Origin: Imperialibacter sp. EC-SDR9
GTDB lineage: Bacteria; Bacteroidota; Bacteroidia; Cytophagales; Cyclobacteriaceae
Assembly (NCBI RefSeq): GCF_902498805.1
Contig: NZ_LR701602.1
Span: forward strand, 1 to 64,000
Reading direction: 5' to 3'
DNA length: 64,000 nucleotides
In this document: piece by piece, positions 43,681-53,380 of the stretch
Position numbering within the stretch: the first letter of the stretch is position 1
Layout of the letters: each line of letters begins with the position of its first letter
Notes under the pieces: generated by a model
Seen by the model: the letters and a program-made list of their open reading frames with translations, nothing else
Told to the model about the DNA's origin: nothing
Databases searched by the model: none
Position numbers and translations under genes: made by a program

Positions 43681-46383
43681 GTGGAAAACTCAAATCTTGC
43701 TATTGATCCTCTTCCCCTCAAGCTCAGTGGACTAGAGCCCCTCATTATTAATAAGGATACAAACTTTGTAAATATTGGCGAGCGTACCAACGTAACTGGT
43801 AGTAAGAAATTCGCAAGATTGATCCTGGAGGGTAACTACGAAGAGGCCGTGAGCATAGCCCTGGAGCAAGTGCAAAATGGTGCGCAAATTGTCGACATCA
43901 ACATGGATGAAGGCATGCTTGATGGGGAGAAGGCCATGGTGACCTTTATCAACCTGCTGGCTGCCGAGCCGGAGATTGCCAGAGTGCCCTTCATGATCGA
44001 CTCTTCTAAGTGGCACATCATCGAAGCCGGGTTAAAATGCTTGCAAGGCAAGGGTATTGTTAATTCTATTAGCCTGAAAGCCGGTGAGGAAGAGTTTCTT
44101 GAGCAGGCAAAGAAGGTGAAACGGTATGGTGCCGCCGTGGTGATAATGGCTTTTGATGAGGATGGTCAGGCCGACTCCTACGAGCGCCGCATCGAAATTT
44201 GCGAGCGGTGTTACCGCCTTTTGGTCGATAAAATTAATTTTCCGCCTGAAGATATCATTTTCGACCCCAATGTGTTTCCTGTCGCTACCGGCATGGACGA
44301 GCACAACAACAATTCCCTCGATTTTTTCAGAGCAACCAAATGGATCAAAGAGAACCTTCCTCATGCGAGAGTGAGCGGTGGTATTAGTAACGTATCCTTC
44401 TCATTCAGGGGCAATGACCCCGTAAGGGAGGCCATGCACACAGTCTTTTTGTACTACGGTATCAAACACGGTCTTGACATGGGCATTGTGAATGCAGGCC
44501 AAATAGAGGTGTACGACGAAATACAGAAAGACCTTCTGGAAAGAGTGGAGGACGTAATCCTTAATCGGCGGCCCGACGCCACGGAACGGTTGCTCGAATT
44601 TGCTGAGACCGTAAAGTCTAAAGGCAAGGTAAAGGTGGTCGACGATGCATGGCGCAAAGGGAGTGTAGAAGAAAGGCTGAGCCATGCGCTGGTCAAAGGC
44701 ATTGTGGAATTTGTAATTGAGGACACGGAAGAGGCCAGAATAAAATACGAAAGTCCTTTGAAGGTGATTGAAGGCCCGTTGATGGCAGGCATGAACATAG
44801 TTGGTGACTTGTTCGGCGAAGGTAAGATGTTTCTGCCCCAGGTGGTGAAGAGTGCCCGGGTGATGAAAAAATCAGTCGCCCACCTCATTCCTTTTATGGA
44901 AGAAGAGAAAAGAAGAACTGGAAACACATCGTCCAATGCGAAAATACTTCTTGCCACGGTGAAGGGCGACGTTCATGACATCGGCAAAAACATAGTCGGT
45001 GTGGTGCTGGCTTGTAACAACTTCGATATTGTCGACCTGGGTGTGATGGTGCCAGCCGAAAAAATCCTGGAAGCTGCCGTTCGGGAAAAGGCCGATGTGA
45101 TTGGCCTAAGCGGGTTGATTACACCATCACTCGACGAAATGGTGCATGTGGCCAAAGAAATGGAGAGAATGGGAATGAAGACGCCATTGCTTATTGGTGG
45201 GGCTACCACCTCCCGTATTCACACAGCAGTAAAAATTGCTCCCAACTACTCAGGGCCGGTGGTTCACGTGCTCGATGCGTCCAAAAGTGTGCCTGTAGCC
45301 AGCGAGCTCATAAATCCCGATACAAGAGAAGCCTTTGCCAGCAAAGTTCGAAACGAATATGACGAAGCAAGAACGGACCACGCCGGTCGGCAGAAAGAGA
45401 AGAACTACATTTCGATAGCTGAAGCAAGAAAGAAAAAGGCACCCGTCAATTGGGATGATTTTGTGCCGAAGAAGCCAAATGCACTGGGCGTTAGTGTATT
45501 CAAGAATTATTCTCTGGAAGAGATCAGACCCTATATCGACTGGACGCCATTTTTCTCTACGTGGATGCTGAAGGGAAAGTATCCGGCTATTTTTGACAAT
45601 GAAATCGTTGGAGTTGAAGCCAGAAAACTGTTCAACGATGCTAACCTGATGCTTGACGAGATCATAGCCAAGGGCTCGCTGAAAGCCCATGGTATTGTTG
45701 GCTTGTTTCCAGCCACGGCGGTTGATCATGAAGATGTGAAGATTTTAGATGAGTCAGGAAAAGTGCTTACCACGTTCCATTTCCTTCGCCAGCAGGGCAA
45801 AAAGGCAGCAACGGTACCCAACCTGAGCCTGGCCGATTTTGTGGCACCCGCAGAGACTGGGAAGCAAGACTATATGGGAGGGTTCGCAGTTACAGCTGGG
45901 GATGGGCTCGACGTTATCGTCAAAAAGTACGAAGCCGATCAGGATGATTACAATAGTATCATGGCCAAAGCCCTTGCTGATCGGTTGGCTGAGGCTTTTG
46001 CAGAATTGCTTCATGAAAAAGTAAGGAAGGAGCTGTGGGGCTACTCGCCAGATGAAAAGCTAGACACCGACCGCCTGATCAAAGAGGACTATGCTGGCAT
46101 TCGTCCGGCACCGGGCTACCCGGCCTGCCCCGACCACACGGAAAAGAGGCTTTTGTTTGACCTGCTGGATGTAGAAAAAAAGACTGGCATCATCCTTACA
46201 GAGTCTTTTGCCATGTACCCTGCGGCTGCGGTAAGCGGTTTTTACTTCTCACATCCTGACTCTAAGTATTTTGGTTTGGGTAAAGTAGAAAAGGATCAGG
46301 TAGAGGAATATGCCCAGCGCAAAGGCTTTTCTTTGGACGACATGGAAAAATGGTTAGCGCCAAATCTCAATTACAATATTTAA
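43681..46383 (+). CDS. metH: Folate/B12/activation part of methionine synthase (MetH C-terminal)
   Basis: 900 residues from GTG 43681. Pterin-binding barrel ([19 protein letters not shown] from residue 24), B12-binding region with the cobalt-ligand motif [11 protein letters not shown] (H432), and the activation domain with [12 protein letters not shown] and a late [17 protein letters not shown]. Together with the preceding gene it makes up complete MetH, split after the homocysteine domain. Split MetH is common in Bacteroidota. The AdoMet-binding activation domain suggests reactivation with a flavodoxin, whose gene is not in the window. Confidence 0.95.
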   Translation: MENSNLAIDPLPLKLSGLEPLIINKDTNFVNIGERTNVTGSKKFARLILEGNYEEAVSIALEQVQNGAQIVDINMDEGMLDGEKAMVTFINLLAAEPEIARVPFMIDSSKWHIIEAGLKCLQGKGIVNSISLKAGEEEFLEQAKKVKRYGAAVVIMAFDEDGQADSYERRIEICERCYRLLVDKINFPPEDIIFDPNVFPVATGMDEHNNNSLDFFRATKWIKENLPHARVSGGISNVSFSFRGNDPVREAMHTVFLYYGIKHGLDMGIVNAGQIEVYDEIQKDLLERVEDVILNRRPDATERLLEFAETVKSKGKVKVVDDAWRKGSVEERLSHALVKGIVEFVIEDTEEARIKYESPLKVIEGPLMAGMNIVGDLFGEGKMFLPQVVKSARVMKKSVAHLIPFMEEEKRRTGNTSSNAKILLATVKGDVHDIGKNIVGVVLACNNFDIVDLGVMVPAEKILEAAVREKADVIGLSGLITPSLDEMVHVAKEMERMGMKTPLLIGGATTSRIHTAVKIAPNYSGPVVHVLDASKSVPVASELINPDTREAFASKVRNEYDEARTDHAGRQKEKNYISIAEARKKKAPVNWDDFVPKKPNALGVSVFKNYSLEEIRPYIDWTPFFSTWMLKGKYPAIFDNEIVGVEARKLFNDANLMLDEIIAKGSLKAHGIVGLFPATAVDHEDVKILDESGKVLTTFHFLRQQGKKAATVPNLSLADFVAPAETGKQDYMGGFAVTAGDGLDVIVKKYEADQDDYNSIMAKALADRLAEAFAELLHEKVRKELWGYSPDEKLDTDRLIKEDYAGIRPAPGYPACPDHTEKRLLFDLLDVEKKTGIILTESFAMYPAAAVSGFYFSHPDSKYFGLGKVEKDQVEEYAQRKGFSLDDMEKWLAPNLNYNI

Positions 46384-46428
46384 TCAAAGACACTTCAGAG
46401 TAACCCGAAGTGCTGCAATAGCTGAAAA

Positions 46429-47379
46429 ATGAAAGTAGTAGATCATATTAACAACGCTAAGAAAACCCTGTTCTCTTTTGAGATTTTGCCTCCGCTAAAA
46501 GGGCAGAGCATGCAGGCGATCATCGACACTATAGAACCCCTGATGGAGTTTAAGCCTCCTTTTGTAGATGTAACTTATCACAGGGAGGAGTACATGTACA
46601 AAAAGCGCCAGGATGGACTTTTGGAGAAGGTGACGATCAGAAAAAGACCCGGTACAGTCGGCATTTGTGCAGCTATTATCAATAGATTCAAGATCGACGC
46701 AGTTCCTCATATTATTTGTGGAGGTTTCAGTAAAGATGAAACAGAGGACGCACTTATTGACCTTGACTTTCTTGGGATCGATAATGTGTTGGTGCTTAGG
46801 GGTGATCCAATTAAGTCGGAGGGAGCTTTTGTAGCCGATCCCAATGGACACAAGTATGCGTCGGAACTGCTGGCGCAGGTCATCAATATGAACAATGGTC
46901 GCTATCTGCACGAAGAAACTGAAGGCAACCACACCAATTTTTGTATTGGGGTGGCGGGGTACCCTGAAAAACATTTTGAAGCACCAAACCTGTCGACGGA
47001 CATTCGCCATCTGAAGCGAAAAGTAGAAATGGGAGCGCAGTATATTGTTACTCAAATGTTTTTTGACAACAACGAGTTTTTTGCTTTTGAGAAAAAGTGC
47101 AGAGAGGAGGGCATTACCGTGCCAATTATTCCTGGTCTCAAGCCGATTACCTCTGTCCGTCAAATGACTGCATTGCCGAGGTCGTTTTTCATCAACTTAC
47201 CCAACGACCTGGTAAATGAGCTTGAAAAATGCAAAGACAATAAAGCCGCTAAAACTGTTGGTATTGAATGGTGTATTAATCAGTCCAAGGAACTGATGGC
47301 TGGAGGAGTGCCGGTGCTGCACTACTACACCATGAGCCGTGCTGAGTCAGTGAAGGACATTGCATCTGCTTTGTTTTAA
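46429..47379 (+). CDS. metF: Methylenetetrahydrofolate reductase
   Basis: MetF, 316 residues, reduces 5,10-methylene-THF with NAD(P)H and FAD to the methyl donor for MetH. Family landmarks: TLFSFEILPP near residue 13, DVTYHRE near 47, VLRGDPIKSE near 123, GVAGYPEKH near 173, QMFFDNNEFF near 208, PIIPGLKPI near 227. It follows the MetH genes by 45 bases and shares their SAM-riboswitch control, so methyl supply and use are co-regulated. Confidence 0.95.
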   Translation: MKVVDHINNAKKTLFSFEILPPLKGQSMQAIIDTIEPLMEFKPPFVDVTYHREEYMYKKRQDGLLEKVTIRKRPGTVGICAAIINRFKIDAVPHIICGGFSKDETEDALIDLDFLGIDNVLVLRGDPIKSEGAFVADPNGHKYASELLAQVINMNNGRYLHEETEGNHTNFCIGVAGYPEKHFEAPNLSTDIRHLKRKVEMGAQYIVTQMFFDNNEFFAFEKKCREEGITVPIIPGLKPITSVRQMTALPRSFFINLPNDLVNELEKCKDNKAAKTVGIEWCINQSKELMAGGVPVLHYYTMSRAESVKDIASALF

Positions 47380-47461
47380 GATAGGAGGAGAGTGCTGATA
47401 TGGTTAGATTGCTGCTGAAGAGCCCTTTCTGCGAGTAAACAGAGGAAATAGCGAACAAACC

Positions 47462-48313
47462 ATGAAGATTATTGAATGCCCTCGGGATGCGATGCAAGGC
47501 TGGAGAAGCTTTATTCCTACGCAAAGTAAAGTTGATTACATCAATCAACTGCTTAAGGTAGGCTTTGATACGATAGACTTTGGGAGTTTTGTTTCTCCCA
47601 AAGCTATCCCGCAAATGAGGGACACGGCGGAAGTGCTTTCAAAGCTTGACCTTTACGATTCCCAGACTAAGTTATTGGCTATTATTGCCAACCTGAGAGG
47701 TGCCGGGGAGGCTTGCCTGCATAAGGAAATTAGCTACCTGGGCTTTCCTCTTTCCCTCTCGGAAACCTTCCAACAGAAAAACACAAATAAGAGCATCGCT
47801 GAGGCGCTGGCTATTGTTCAGGGGATTCAAAACCTTTGTGTCAAACACAACAAAGTGTTGGTGGTCTACCTGTCTATGGGCTTTGGCAATCCTTATGGTG
47901 ACCCTTACGAACCAGCTCTCGTAACTGAGTTTGTGAACAGACTCGATGCGATGGAAATTAAGATTATTTCCTTGTCAGACACTGTAGGTGTTTCTACACC
48001 CGCCAATATTATAGCCTTATTTGAAGAGGTCATTCCAGCTTTTCCTCATATTGAGTTTGGCGCTCATTTGCATTCAACAAAGGAATCGGCGTGGGAGAAA
48101 ATAGAAGCTGTGTATCAGGCCGGGTGCAGACGAATGGACGGAGCTATCAATGGCTACGGCGGTTGTCCCATGGCGGACAACGATCTGGTGGGAAATATGG
48201 CTACGGAGCAAATTACTGCCTTTTGTAGTGACCACTCTATTCAAACAGGGTTAAAGGATGATCAGTTTTTGAAATGCTTAAAATTGGCTTCGGTGGTTTT
48301 TGCTAACCAATAG
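47462..48313 (+). CDS. Hydroxymethylglutaryl-CoA lyase
   Basis: 283 residues, DRE-TIM metallolyase that splits HMG-CoA to acetoacetate and acetyl-CoA in leucine degradation. ECPRDAMQGW near residue 5 holds the arginine/aspartate motif, DFGSFVSPKAIPQM near 38, SLSDTVGVSTP near 165, GAHLHSTKESAWEK near 200 (metal His residues) and the cysteine signature NGYGGCPMADNDLVGN near 228. The 82-base gap after metF has no terminator that I can see, so read-through is possible, but a link to methionine synthesis is not expected. Convergent with the DnaJ gene (2 bases). Confidence 0.92.
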   Translation: MKIIECPRDAMQGWRSFIPTQSKVDYINQLLKVGFDTIDFGSFVSPKAIPQMRDTAEVLSKLDLYDSQTKLLAIIANLRGAGEACLHKEISYLGFPLSLSETFQQKNTNKSIAEALAIVQGIQNLCVKHNKVLVVYLSMGFGNPYGDPYEPALVTEFVNRLDAMEIKIISLSDTVGVSTPANIIALFEEVIPAFPHIEFGAHLHSTKESAWEKIEAVYQAGCRRMDGAINGYGGCPMADNDLVGNMATEQITAFCSDHSIQTGLKDDQFLKCLKLASVVFANQ

Positions 48314-48315
48314 TT

Positions 48316-49383
48316 TTACGGGCAGTTTTTTAACCAGGCATCCTTCCCGCCCTTTGACCCCAGCTTTTCGGCCTCCAAAAAGTCCCTGCAGGCAAGCTCA
48401 GGGTACTCAGTTTCAAGAAGGGCCATTCCCCTGAGGTAGAAGCCGGTGCCTCTGTCTTTGCTCGAATATTTGAGAAATGAATTGAAGTCAAGAACAGCAA
48501 TATCGAAGCTTTTGAGCTGATAGTGACAATAGCCCCGGCCCATAAAGCAGTCGGAATAGTCGGGGTTGATTTCAAGAGCATGGGAAAAGTGCCTGACGCC
48601 GCTTTCATAGTCTTGCTTGCCAAATGTGCTGACTTCACCCAGGTAGTAGTAGGCGCTGTCCCAATTTGGTTGTTTCGTTAAGGCGCTGTAAAAAGCGCTG
48701 TCGGCTTCATCAAACTTTGATGAATTTTTAAGGGCAATGCCTTTTTTTAGGTAGAAGAAAGCACTGTCTGCTGCCGTTTCTGAATAGCTTAAGCCCCTAC
48801 TGATGTGTTCCAAAGAACCATTAAAGAACTTCAGTTTTTCGGAGGACAGAATGGTCGCCATCCTGGCGGTTTCCAGGTTCCGTACGCCAACACTTCTGTA
48901 AGCAAAGTCAAGTTGTTTTAATGCAGGGAACCACTTCTTCTCTGCGTAAAGCTCTTTTGCTTCGTTATAGTAATAAATGGACGCATACACCTGCATGGAA
49001 AGCGGAATGCAGATCACCAGCCCAATCAGAAGTACCATGAATAAGCTCACCATGATTTTTGTGCGCCGGGAGAAGACCACTGGCTCCGGCGGCTTCCGTG
49101 CCCGTGCTTTGTTCCTTTTAAAATAGGGATCACGATCTCTTGGGGAACTGGATGAGGGTGAGGGTGGTGGTTTTGGTTGGCTGAATTGCTCGTATGTAAA
49201 CGTAGTACCAGCGCTGGAAAGTACCTGGTAAGCCTCCAGCACCTGCTTGAACCTCTCCTCGGCATCTGAATCCCCCGGGTTTCTGTCAGGGTGGTATTTG
49301 AGCGCCAATTTCCGGTAGGCAGCCTTTATTTGCGCTTGCGTGGCACCGTACTGAACACCTAATACCTGATAATGGTCTGCCAT
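48316..49383 (-). CDS. Membrane-anchored J-domain/TPR protein
   Basis: 355 residues from ATG 49383. An N-terminal J domain (residues 4-58, HPD at 31-33) is followed by a Ser/Pro/Arg-rich linker (residues 68-104), one membrane helix (about 109-133) and a TPR-containing domain (FFYLKKGIALKNSS, then WDSAYYYLGEV and FMGRGYCHYQ). With J domain inside, the TPRs would lie in the periplasm (inference from positive charge). It may bring DnaK to the membrane for a client bound through the TPRs. It starts 1 base after the dprA stop. Confidence 0.88.
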   Translation of the reverse strand: MADHYQVLGVQYGATQAQIKAAYRKLALKYHPDRNPGDSDAEERFKQVLEAYQVLSSAGTTFTYEQFSQPKPPPSPSSSSPRDRDPYFKRNKARARKPPEPVVFSRRTKIMVSLFMVLLIGLVICIPLSMQVYASIYYYNEAKELYAEKKWFPALKQLDFAYRSVGVRNLETARMATILSSEKLKFFNGSLEHISRGLSYSETAADSAFFYLKKGIALKNSSKFDEADSAFYSALTKQPNWDSAYYYLGEVSTFGKQDYESGVRHFSHALEINPDYSDCFMGRGYCHYQLKSFDIAVLDFNSFLKYSSKDRGTGFYLRGMALLETEYPELACRDFLEAEKLGSKGGKDAWLKNCP

Positions 49384-49384
49384 T

Positions 49385-50488
49385 TTACCTGATAAGTTTA
49401 AACTGCTTTCCAGGGAGGGACTTAACAAAACCCTCAAACTCCAAATTTAGCAATTCGGAGGCTAGTTGATGAATCGGTATTTGTGTGTTCCAGCTCAAAG
49501 TGTCCAAATGGATGCCATTGGGCTGTTTCTCCAGCGAATCCCATATTTTGGAAGCCATTTCGCTCAGGGCTGCTGGCTTGGTTGCCGTCTTCTTTTTTGT
49601 GGACGAAGCAAGATCCCAATTGAGCAGGGAAGCAAGACTTTCCGCTGATGTATAGATATGGGCTTTCTGTTGCTCAATAAGCTTATTGCAGCCCTCTGAA
49701 AAACTATTACCAAGGTTGCCGGGTATAGCGAGCACCTCCCGGTCATAGGAATTGGCAATTTCGGCGGTGATAAGCGCACCGCCACGGCTGGCAGCTTCTA
49801 CCACTATCACCGCTTCGGCCAGGCCGGCAATGATCCTGTTTCGTGCCGGGAAGAACGACGCTTCAGGTTTGGTTCCGGGTGCATACTCTGTAACCAGCCC
49901 ACCTTCTTCCAACATTTTGATTGCCGTATGCTTGTGCGCCGACGGGTATATAATATCAGTGCCAGAGGCCATTACGCCAAATGTAGGAAGGCCGTTGTCA
50001 AGTGCTGCCCTGTGGGCTTCTATGTCGATGCCGTAGGCCAGGCCGCTTACGATAAGTGGATTGTAGGGAATAAGCGATTGAATAATTTCACGGGTAACCT
50101 CCCTTCCATAATCGGTGGCACTTCTGGTGCCAACAATAGCCACCGCCTTTGTTGTGTCCAGTGTTCCAGCCCCCTTTTTGAAAATTATCAGGGGAGCATC
50201 GTAGATGTGTTTCAGCCGCTCAGGATAGGCTTCATCGGTAAAAAATATGGCTTCGGTATCTTGCTTTTCGCAGCGCTCCAGCACTTTCTCGGCTTCTTTT
50301 AAAAAGTCGGCCTGAATCAGGGCTTCAGCAGTTTTCTCTCCAATTCCGTTGATCTTTTTTAGCTTTCCTTTTGGTGTTTTAAAAATAGAAGAGGCTGATC
50401 CCAGATGACTGATGAGCATGCGTGCCATGCGGGGCCCAACTCCCGGAACCAATTGGAGGGCTAATTGATATAACTTTTCTTCTGTCAA
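49385..50488 (-). CDS. dprA: DNA-processing protein DprA
   Basis: DprA/Smf, 367 residues, loads RecA on incoming single-stranded DNA in natural transformation. N-terminal helix-hairpin-helix-like segment (GVGPRMARMLISHLG), Rossmann core with VAIVGTRSATDYGREV, VSGLAYGIDIEAHRAAL and the FFPARNRIIAGLA to VEAASRGGALITA region, and a C-terminal winged helix (LLNLEFEGFVKSLPGKQF). All core motifs are intact, so the strain may be competent, though other competence genes are not in the window. Overlaps the MerR gene by 4 bases (ATGA). Confidence 0.95.
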   Translation of the reverse strand: MTEEKLYQLALQLVPGVGPRMARMLISHLGSASSIFKTPKGKLKKINGIGEKTAEALIQADFLKEAEKVLERCEKQDTEAIFFTDEAYPERLKHIYDAPLIIFKKGAGTLDTTKAVAIVGTRSATDYGREVTREIIQSLIPYNPLIVSGLAYGIDIEAHRAALDNGLPTFGVMASGTDIIYPSAHKHTAIKMLEEGGLVTEYAPGTKPEASFFPARNRIIAGLAEAVIVVEAASRGGALITAEIANSYDREVLAIPGNLGNSFSEGCNKLIEQQKAHIYTSAESLASLLNWDLASSTKKKTATKPAALSEMASKIWDSLEKQPNGIHLDTLSWNTQIPIHQLASELLNLEFEGFVKSLPGKQFKLIR

Positions 50489-50832
50489 TCTTTCTGTTCT
50501 AACTCGCCTCTTAATTTAACGAGGAAAGACCTGACATTCTTCAATCCATCAATCATTTCCAGTGTATCCTTCGCTTTTTTTGCATTTGTTTTCAAAAAAT
50601 CCCGTGCTCCCTGCAGGGTATAGCCCTTTTCTTTTACCAGATGGTAAATAAGTTTTACATTTTCGAGGTCTTCTTTGGTAAACTGCCTGTTTCCCTTTCG
50701 GTTTTTCTTAGGCTTGATGATGTCGAATTCAGTCTCCCAAAACCGAATCAGGGAGGTAGCTACATCCATCATGTCAGCTACCTCGCCGATGGTGTAGTAT
50801 TTTTTCTCGATCTCTTTTTCTTTGTATGGCAC
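50485..50832 (-). CDS. MerR-family transcriptional regulator
   Basis: 115 residues; winged-helix MerR DNA-binding domain (YYTIGEVADMMDVATSLIRF at residues 12-31, WETEFDIIKPKKNRKGNRQF) followed by a short coiled-coil. No effector-binding domain or cysteine metal site is present, so the signal is unknown. It is co-transcribed between the CapA-like gene and dprA, an arrangement I recall near alaS in related genomes. It could regulate its own operon. Confidence 0.93.
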   Translation of the reverse strand: MPYKEKEIEKKYYTIGEVADMMDVATSLIRFWETEFDIIKPKKNRKGNRQFTKEDLENVKLIYHLVKEKGYTLQGARDFLKTNAKKAKDTLEMIDGLKNVRSFLVKLRGELEQKD

Positions 50833-50833
50833 G

Positions 50834-52030
50834 TTAATTATTGATTTTAAAAGTGATCAAACCATCATCTAAAATTTCCAATGCTGTATCAGGAAAGTCC
50901 TGTAAGGTTAGCTCTTTTATTTTACGAAGCACTTTCTGATTCTCGTCGACCAGTGGCCCTCCTGAGCCCAACTGGTGAGTGGAGAATATCTGACCCTGCA
51001 GAAAATCACCCTCTCCATTTACCCATAACTTTACAATGGGGGCGATGCCATTGGGACCCTTAAGATTAAACCGGCGATAGGTGCAAAAATTGCCCATGCT
51101 GTAGGCTATAAATTTCCCCTCGTAAAGATCCACTGCCCTGGTTACATGCGGGCCGTGACCAAAAACGATGTCGGCACCGGCGTCAATAACCAACCGGGCA
51201 AATTCATACACGTTACCCCTGTCCTCGCCCACAAACGACTCTCTTTTTCGGGTAACATGCTGAAATTCTGGCCCCTCACCACCTGCGTGGAAAGAAACAA
51301 TCACTATCTGGCACGTCGTGTCAAGGTGTTGAATGATCTCCCTGGCCCTGGCGTAGTCGTGAATACTGATGGTGCCTGTGTTTGGGGCAAAGGCAGCAAA
51401 GCCTATTTTAGTTTTTTTAGCTTCAAAGATGGTATAAGGGGTTGATTGAGTGCCCGCTACGGCTATGCCCAACCCTGTGAGCACTTCGATGGAGCTTTTT
51501 CGCCCCTCCGGTCCAAAATCACCGGCGTGGTTGTTGGCCAGGCTCATTACATCGAAGCCAGCTTCTTTCAAATGAACCGCATAGTGTTCCGGCGTTTTAA
51601 AAAGATAGCAAAGCTTTGGGTTGTTGCATTCTTTTGGGGTGCCATCGTCGTCAATAAGCACTCCCTCGTAGTTGCCAAAAGTAACATCTGCCTCCTTGAG
51701 GATGTGTTCTACATCGCTCAAAAGCATACTACCATTTGCTGGTGGTAAGTATTCCTTCGAAGGGTATTCCGTCCCCAGCATAATGTCGCCCACGCCAATA
51801 ACGGTCAAAGTGTCCGGCACTACTTCGAATACTTCAAGGGCTATCTCCTCACCAATTTTTTCAAGCGTGTCACCGTTTGAGGTTACATACACCGGGGCCG
51901 GTGCAGGCACAACAACCGTGTCTTTTGCAACTGGAGCAGGGGTGTTATCCACCGTTGAAGCCAGCCTGCTTGTTTTGCAGGAAAAGGCAGCTAACGACAA
52001 TAGTAGTATGAACCCTGATTGCTTGAACAT
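50834..52030 (-). CDS. CapA-family (PGA_cap) lipoprotein
   Basis: 398 residues from ATG 52030, with lipobox LAAFS-C18, after which a Pro/Val-rich linker (to about residue 75) leads to the CapA/PGA_cap calcineurin-like metallophosphatase-type domain: GVGDIMLGTEYPS near residue 86, FGNYEGVLIDDDG, SLANNHAGDFG near 177, VSFHAGGEG and GHGPHVTRAVDLYEGKFIAYSMGN. CapA of Bacillus takes part in poly-gamma-glutamate export; whether this protein does so is unknown, and no capB/capC is present. It heads the operon that includes merR, dprA and the J-domain gene. Confidence 0.88.
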   Translation of the reverse strand: MFKQSGFILLLSLAAFSCKTSRLASTVDNTPAPVAKDTVVVPAPAPVYVTSNGDTLEKIGEEIALEVFEVVPDTLTVIGVGDIMLGTEYPSKEYLPPANGSMLLSDVEHILKEADVTFGNYEGVLIDDDGTPKECNNPKLCYLFKTPEHYAVHLKEAGFDVMSLANNHAGDFGPEGRKSSIEVLTGLGIAVAGTQSTPYTIFEAKKTKIGFAAFAPNTGTISIHDYARAREIIQHLDTTCQIVIVSFHAGGEGPEFQHVTRKRESFVGEDRGNVYEFARLVIDAGADIVFGHGPHVTRAVDLYEGKFIAYSMGNFCTYRRFNLKGPNGIAPIVKLWVNGEGDFLQGQIFSTHQLGSGGPLVDENQKVLRKIKELTLQDFPDTALEILDDGLITFKINN

Positions 52031-52114
52031 GGTTTGGATGGTGTGGCACAAAAATAGAGTATCAAGGTGGAAGTGGCTTTTCAATTCACATGAAATTTAT
52101 CCACAATTTATTGA

Positions 52115-52148
52115 CACAAAAAAGGCAGCCTTCCGGGAAAGCTGCCTT
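52115..52148 (-). terminator. Rho-independent terminator after the M23 peptidase gene
   Basis: AAGGCAGC (52122-52129) and GCTGCCTT (52141-52148) pair around an 11-nt loop; on the minus strand the stem is followed by a run of T (52115-52121). It separates the M23 gene from the capA operon. Confidence 0.75.
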
Positions 52149-52169
52149 CATGTTCAGATTCAACTCTTT

Positions 52170-53147
52170 TTATCCAAGTGATTGGTTTTCAACAGAAGCA
52201 AGTCTGAGTATTTCTTCATATTCTTCAGGGGTAACTCCCTGGAAGAAGTAGTGAACAGGGTCGGTGGCCTTGCCATTAATATGCACTTCATAGTGCACAT
52301 GAGGAGCAGTAGACTTTCCGGTGCTTCCAACAAAACCGATCGTCTCACCTCTTTTGACCTTCTGACCTACTTTCACGTTTTGTAAGTCCATGTGGCCGTA
52401 TAAGGTTTCGTAGCCAAAGCCATGGTCTATAACCACATACTTGCCGTATCCGCCAAAGTCATATCGTACAGATTTTACTACACCGTCTCCGGTGGCATAA
52501 ATGGGTGTGCCTCTCTCCGCAGAAAAGTCAACACCTGCGTGCATTTTAGACGTTTTCAGGATGGGATCAATTCTTATTCCATAACCTGAAGCAAGGCGCT
52601 TTAACTCTTTGTTGGATATTGGCTGAATAGCAGGCGTGGCAGCCCAAAGTTCTTCTTTATTCTTAGCCAGCTTCATGATTTCATCAAACGACTTGGTTTG
52701 AATATACATCTGCTTCTTCAGCTTGTCGAGTTTTTTAAACGACTCTACAATCAATTCTTCACGCTGAAGGTCAGACTCTATCATGTCCTTGTAACGGTTT
52801 GCCCCTCCAACCCCCGCTTCTCTTATCGACGACGGGATAGGCTCTGCTTCAAAAATAACACGGTAAATCTGATCGTCCCTATTTTGAAGTGAGGCGAGCA
52901 TCTCCTGAGTGTCATTCATGTCCTTCTTGAGAAGCTCATAGTACATATTAAGCTCTTCATTCTCTTTCTTGAGAAGGGCTTCTTTGGGGGAGTCAAAATA
53001 GGTGTTGTAACCCAAAAGAATGCCTATAGCCAAAATGAGGGAGACAGTAAAGAAGCCTAGAAGATTAAGGAAAATATCCCAGGAGCTGACCTTCACACGC
53101 TCATATTTGCATGTTTCGGTGTCGTAGTAATATTTTATCCTAGCCAT
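52170..53147 (-). CDS. M23 (LytM) peptidoglycan endopeptidase
   Basis: 325 residues. One membrane helix (about residues 27-48), a periplasmic coiled-coil (residues ~55-140) and a C-terminal M23 domain. Zinc-site motifs are visible: KMHAGVDFSAERGTPIY, IDHGFGYETLYGHMD and APHVHYEVHING. It should cut peptide cross-links, or activate an amidase, during cell growth. Divergent from alaS; the shared 233-base region holds both promoters. Confidence 0.92.
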   Translation of the reverse strand: MARIKYYYDTETCKYERVKVSSWDIFLNLLGFFTVSLILAIGILLGYNTYFDSPKEALLKKENEELNMYYELLKKDMNDTQEMLASLQNRDDQIYRVIFEAEPIPSSIREAGVGGANRYKDMIESDLQREELIVESFKKLDKLKKQMYIQTKSFDEIMKLAKNKEELWAATPAIQPISNKELKRLASGYGIRIDPILKTSKMHAGVDFSAERGTPIYATGDGVVKSVRYDFGGYGKYVVIDHGFGYETLYGHMDLQNVKVGQKVKRGETIGFVGSTGKSTAPHVHYEVHINGKATDPVHYFFQGVTPEEYEEILRLASVENQSLG

Positions 53148-53150
53148 AGG

Positions 53151-53179
53151 TTGACAGTTAGTCTTTTATTGTAACTTTG
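53151..53179 (+). promoter_or_regulatory. Candidate alaS promoter
   Basis: TTG at 53151-53153 and TAACTTTG at 53172-53179 (exact TAnnTTTG) are 18 bases apart, near the Bacteroidota -33/-7 spacing. Use of this promoter would give alaS a leader of almost 200 bases. Confidence 0.5.
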
Positions 53180-53330
53180 CTTCTATATAAGCGAATCTCA
53201 TCGCTTTTACGGAAAATTCTGAATTCCGTTATAATTCAGGCGCAATATAAGAATTTTTAAACATATTCTGGATATTTCCCAACCTCCGGTAAGTTTGAAA
53301 GCAGCATAAACCCCTTTAGTTATTGATAAG

Positions 53331-53362
53331 TAAACTGTACAATTCTAAGATGCTACAGTTTA
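53331..53362 (+). promoter_or_regulatory. Hairpin just upstream of alaS
   Basis: TAAACTGTA (53331-53339) and TACAGTTTA (53354-53362) form a perfect 9-bp stem with a 14-nt loop, 18 bases before the alaS ATG. It could be an operator or a translation-control hairpin; no T-run, so not a terminator. Confidence 0.45.
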
Positions 53363-53380
53363 TCAGACCGTTTTATTCAA

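Noticed and set aside
46495-47163. 222-residue minus-strand frame opposite metF
   Set aside because: Antisense shadow of metF with no recognisable domain; the MetF motifs lie on the plus strand.
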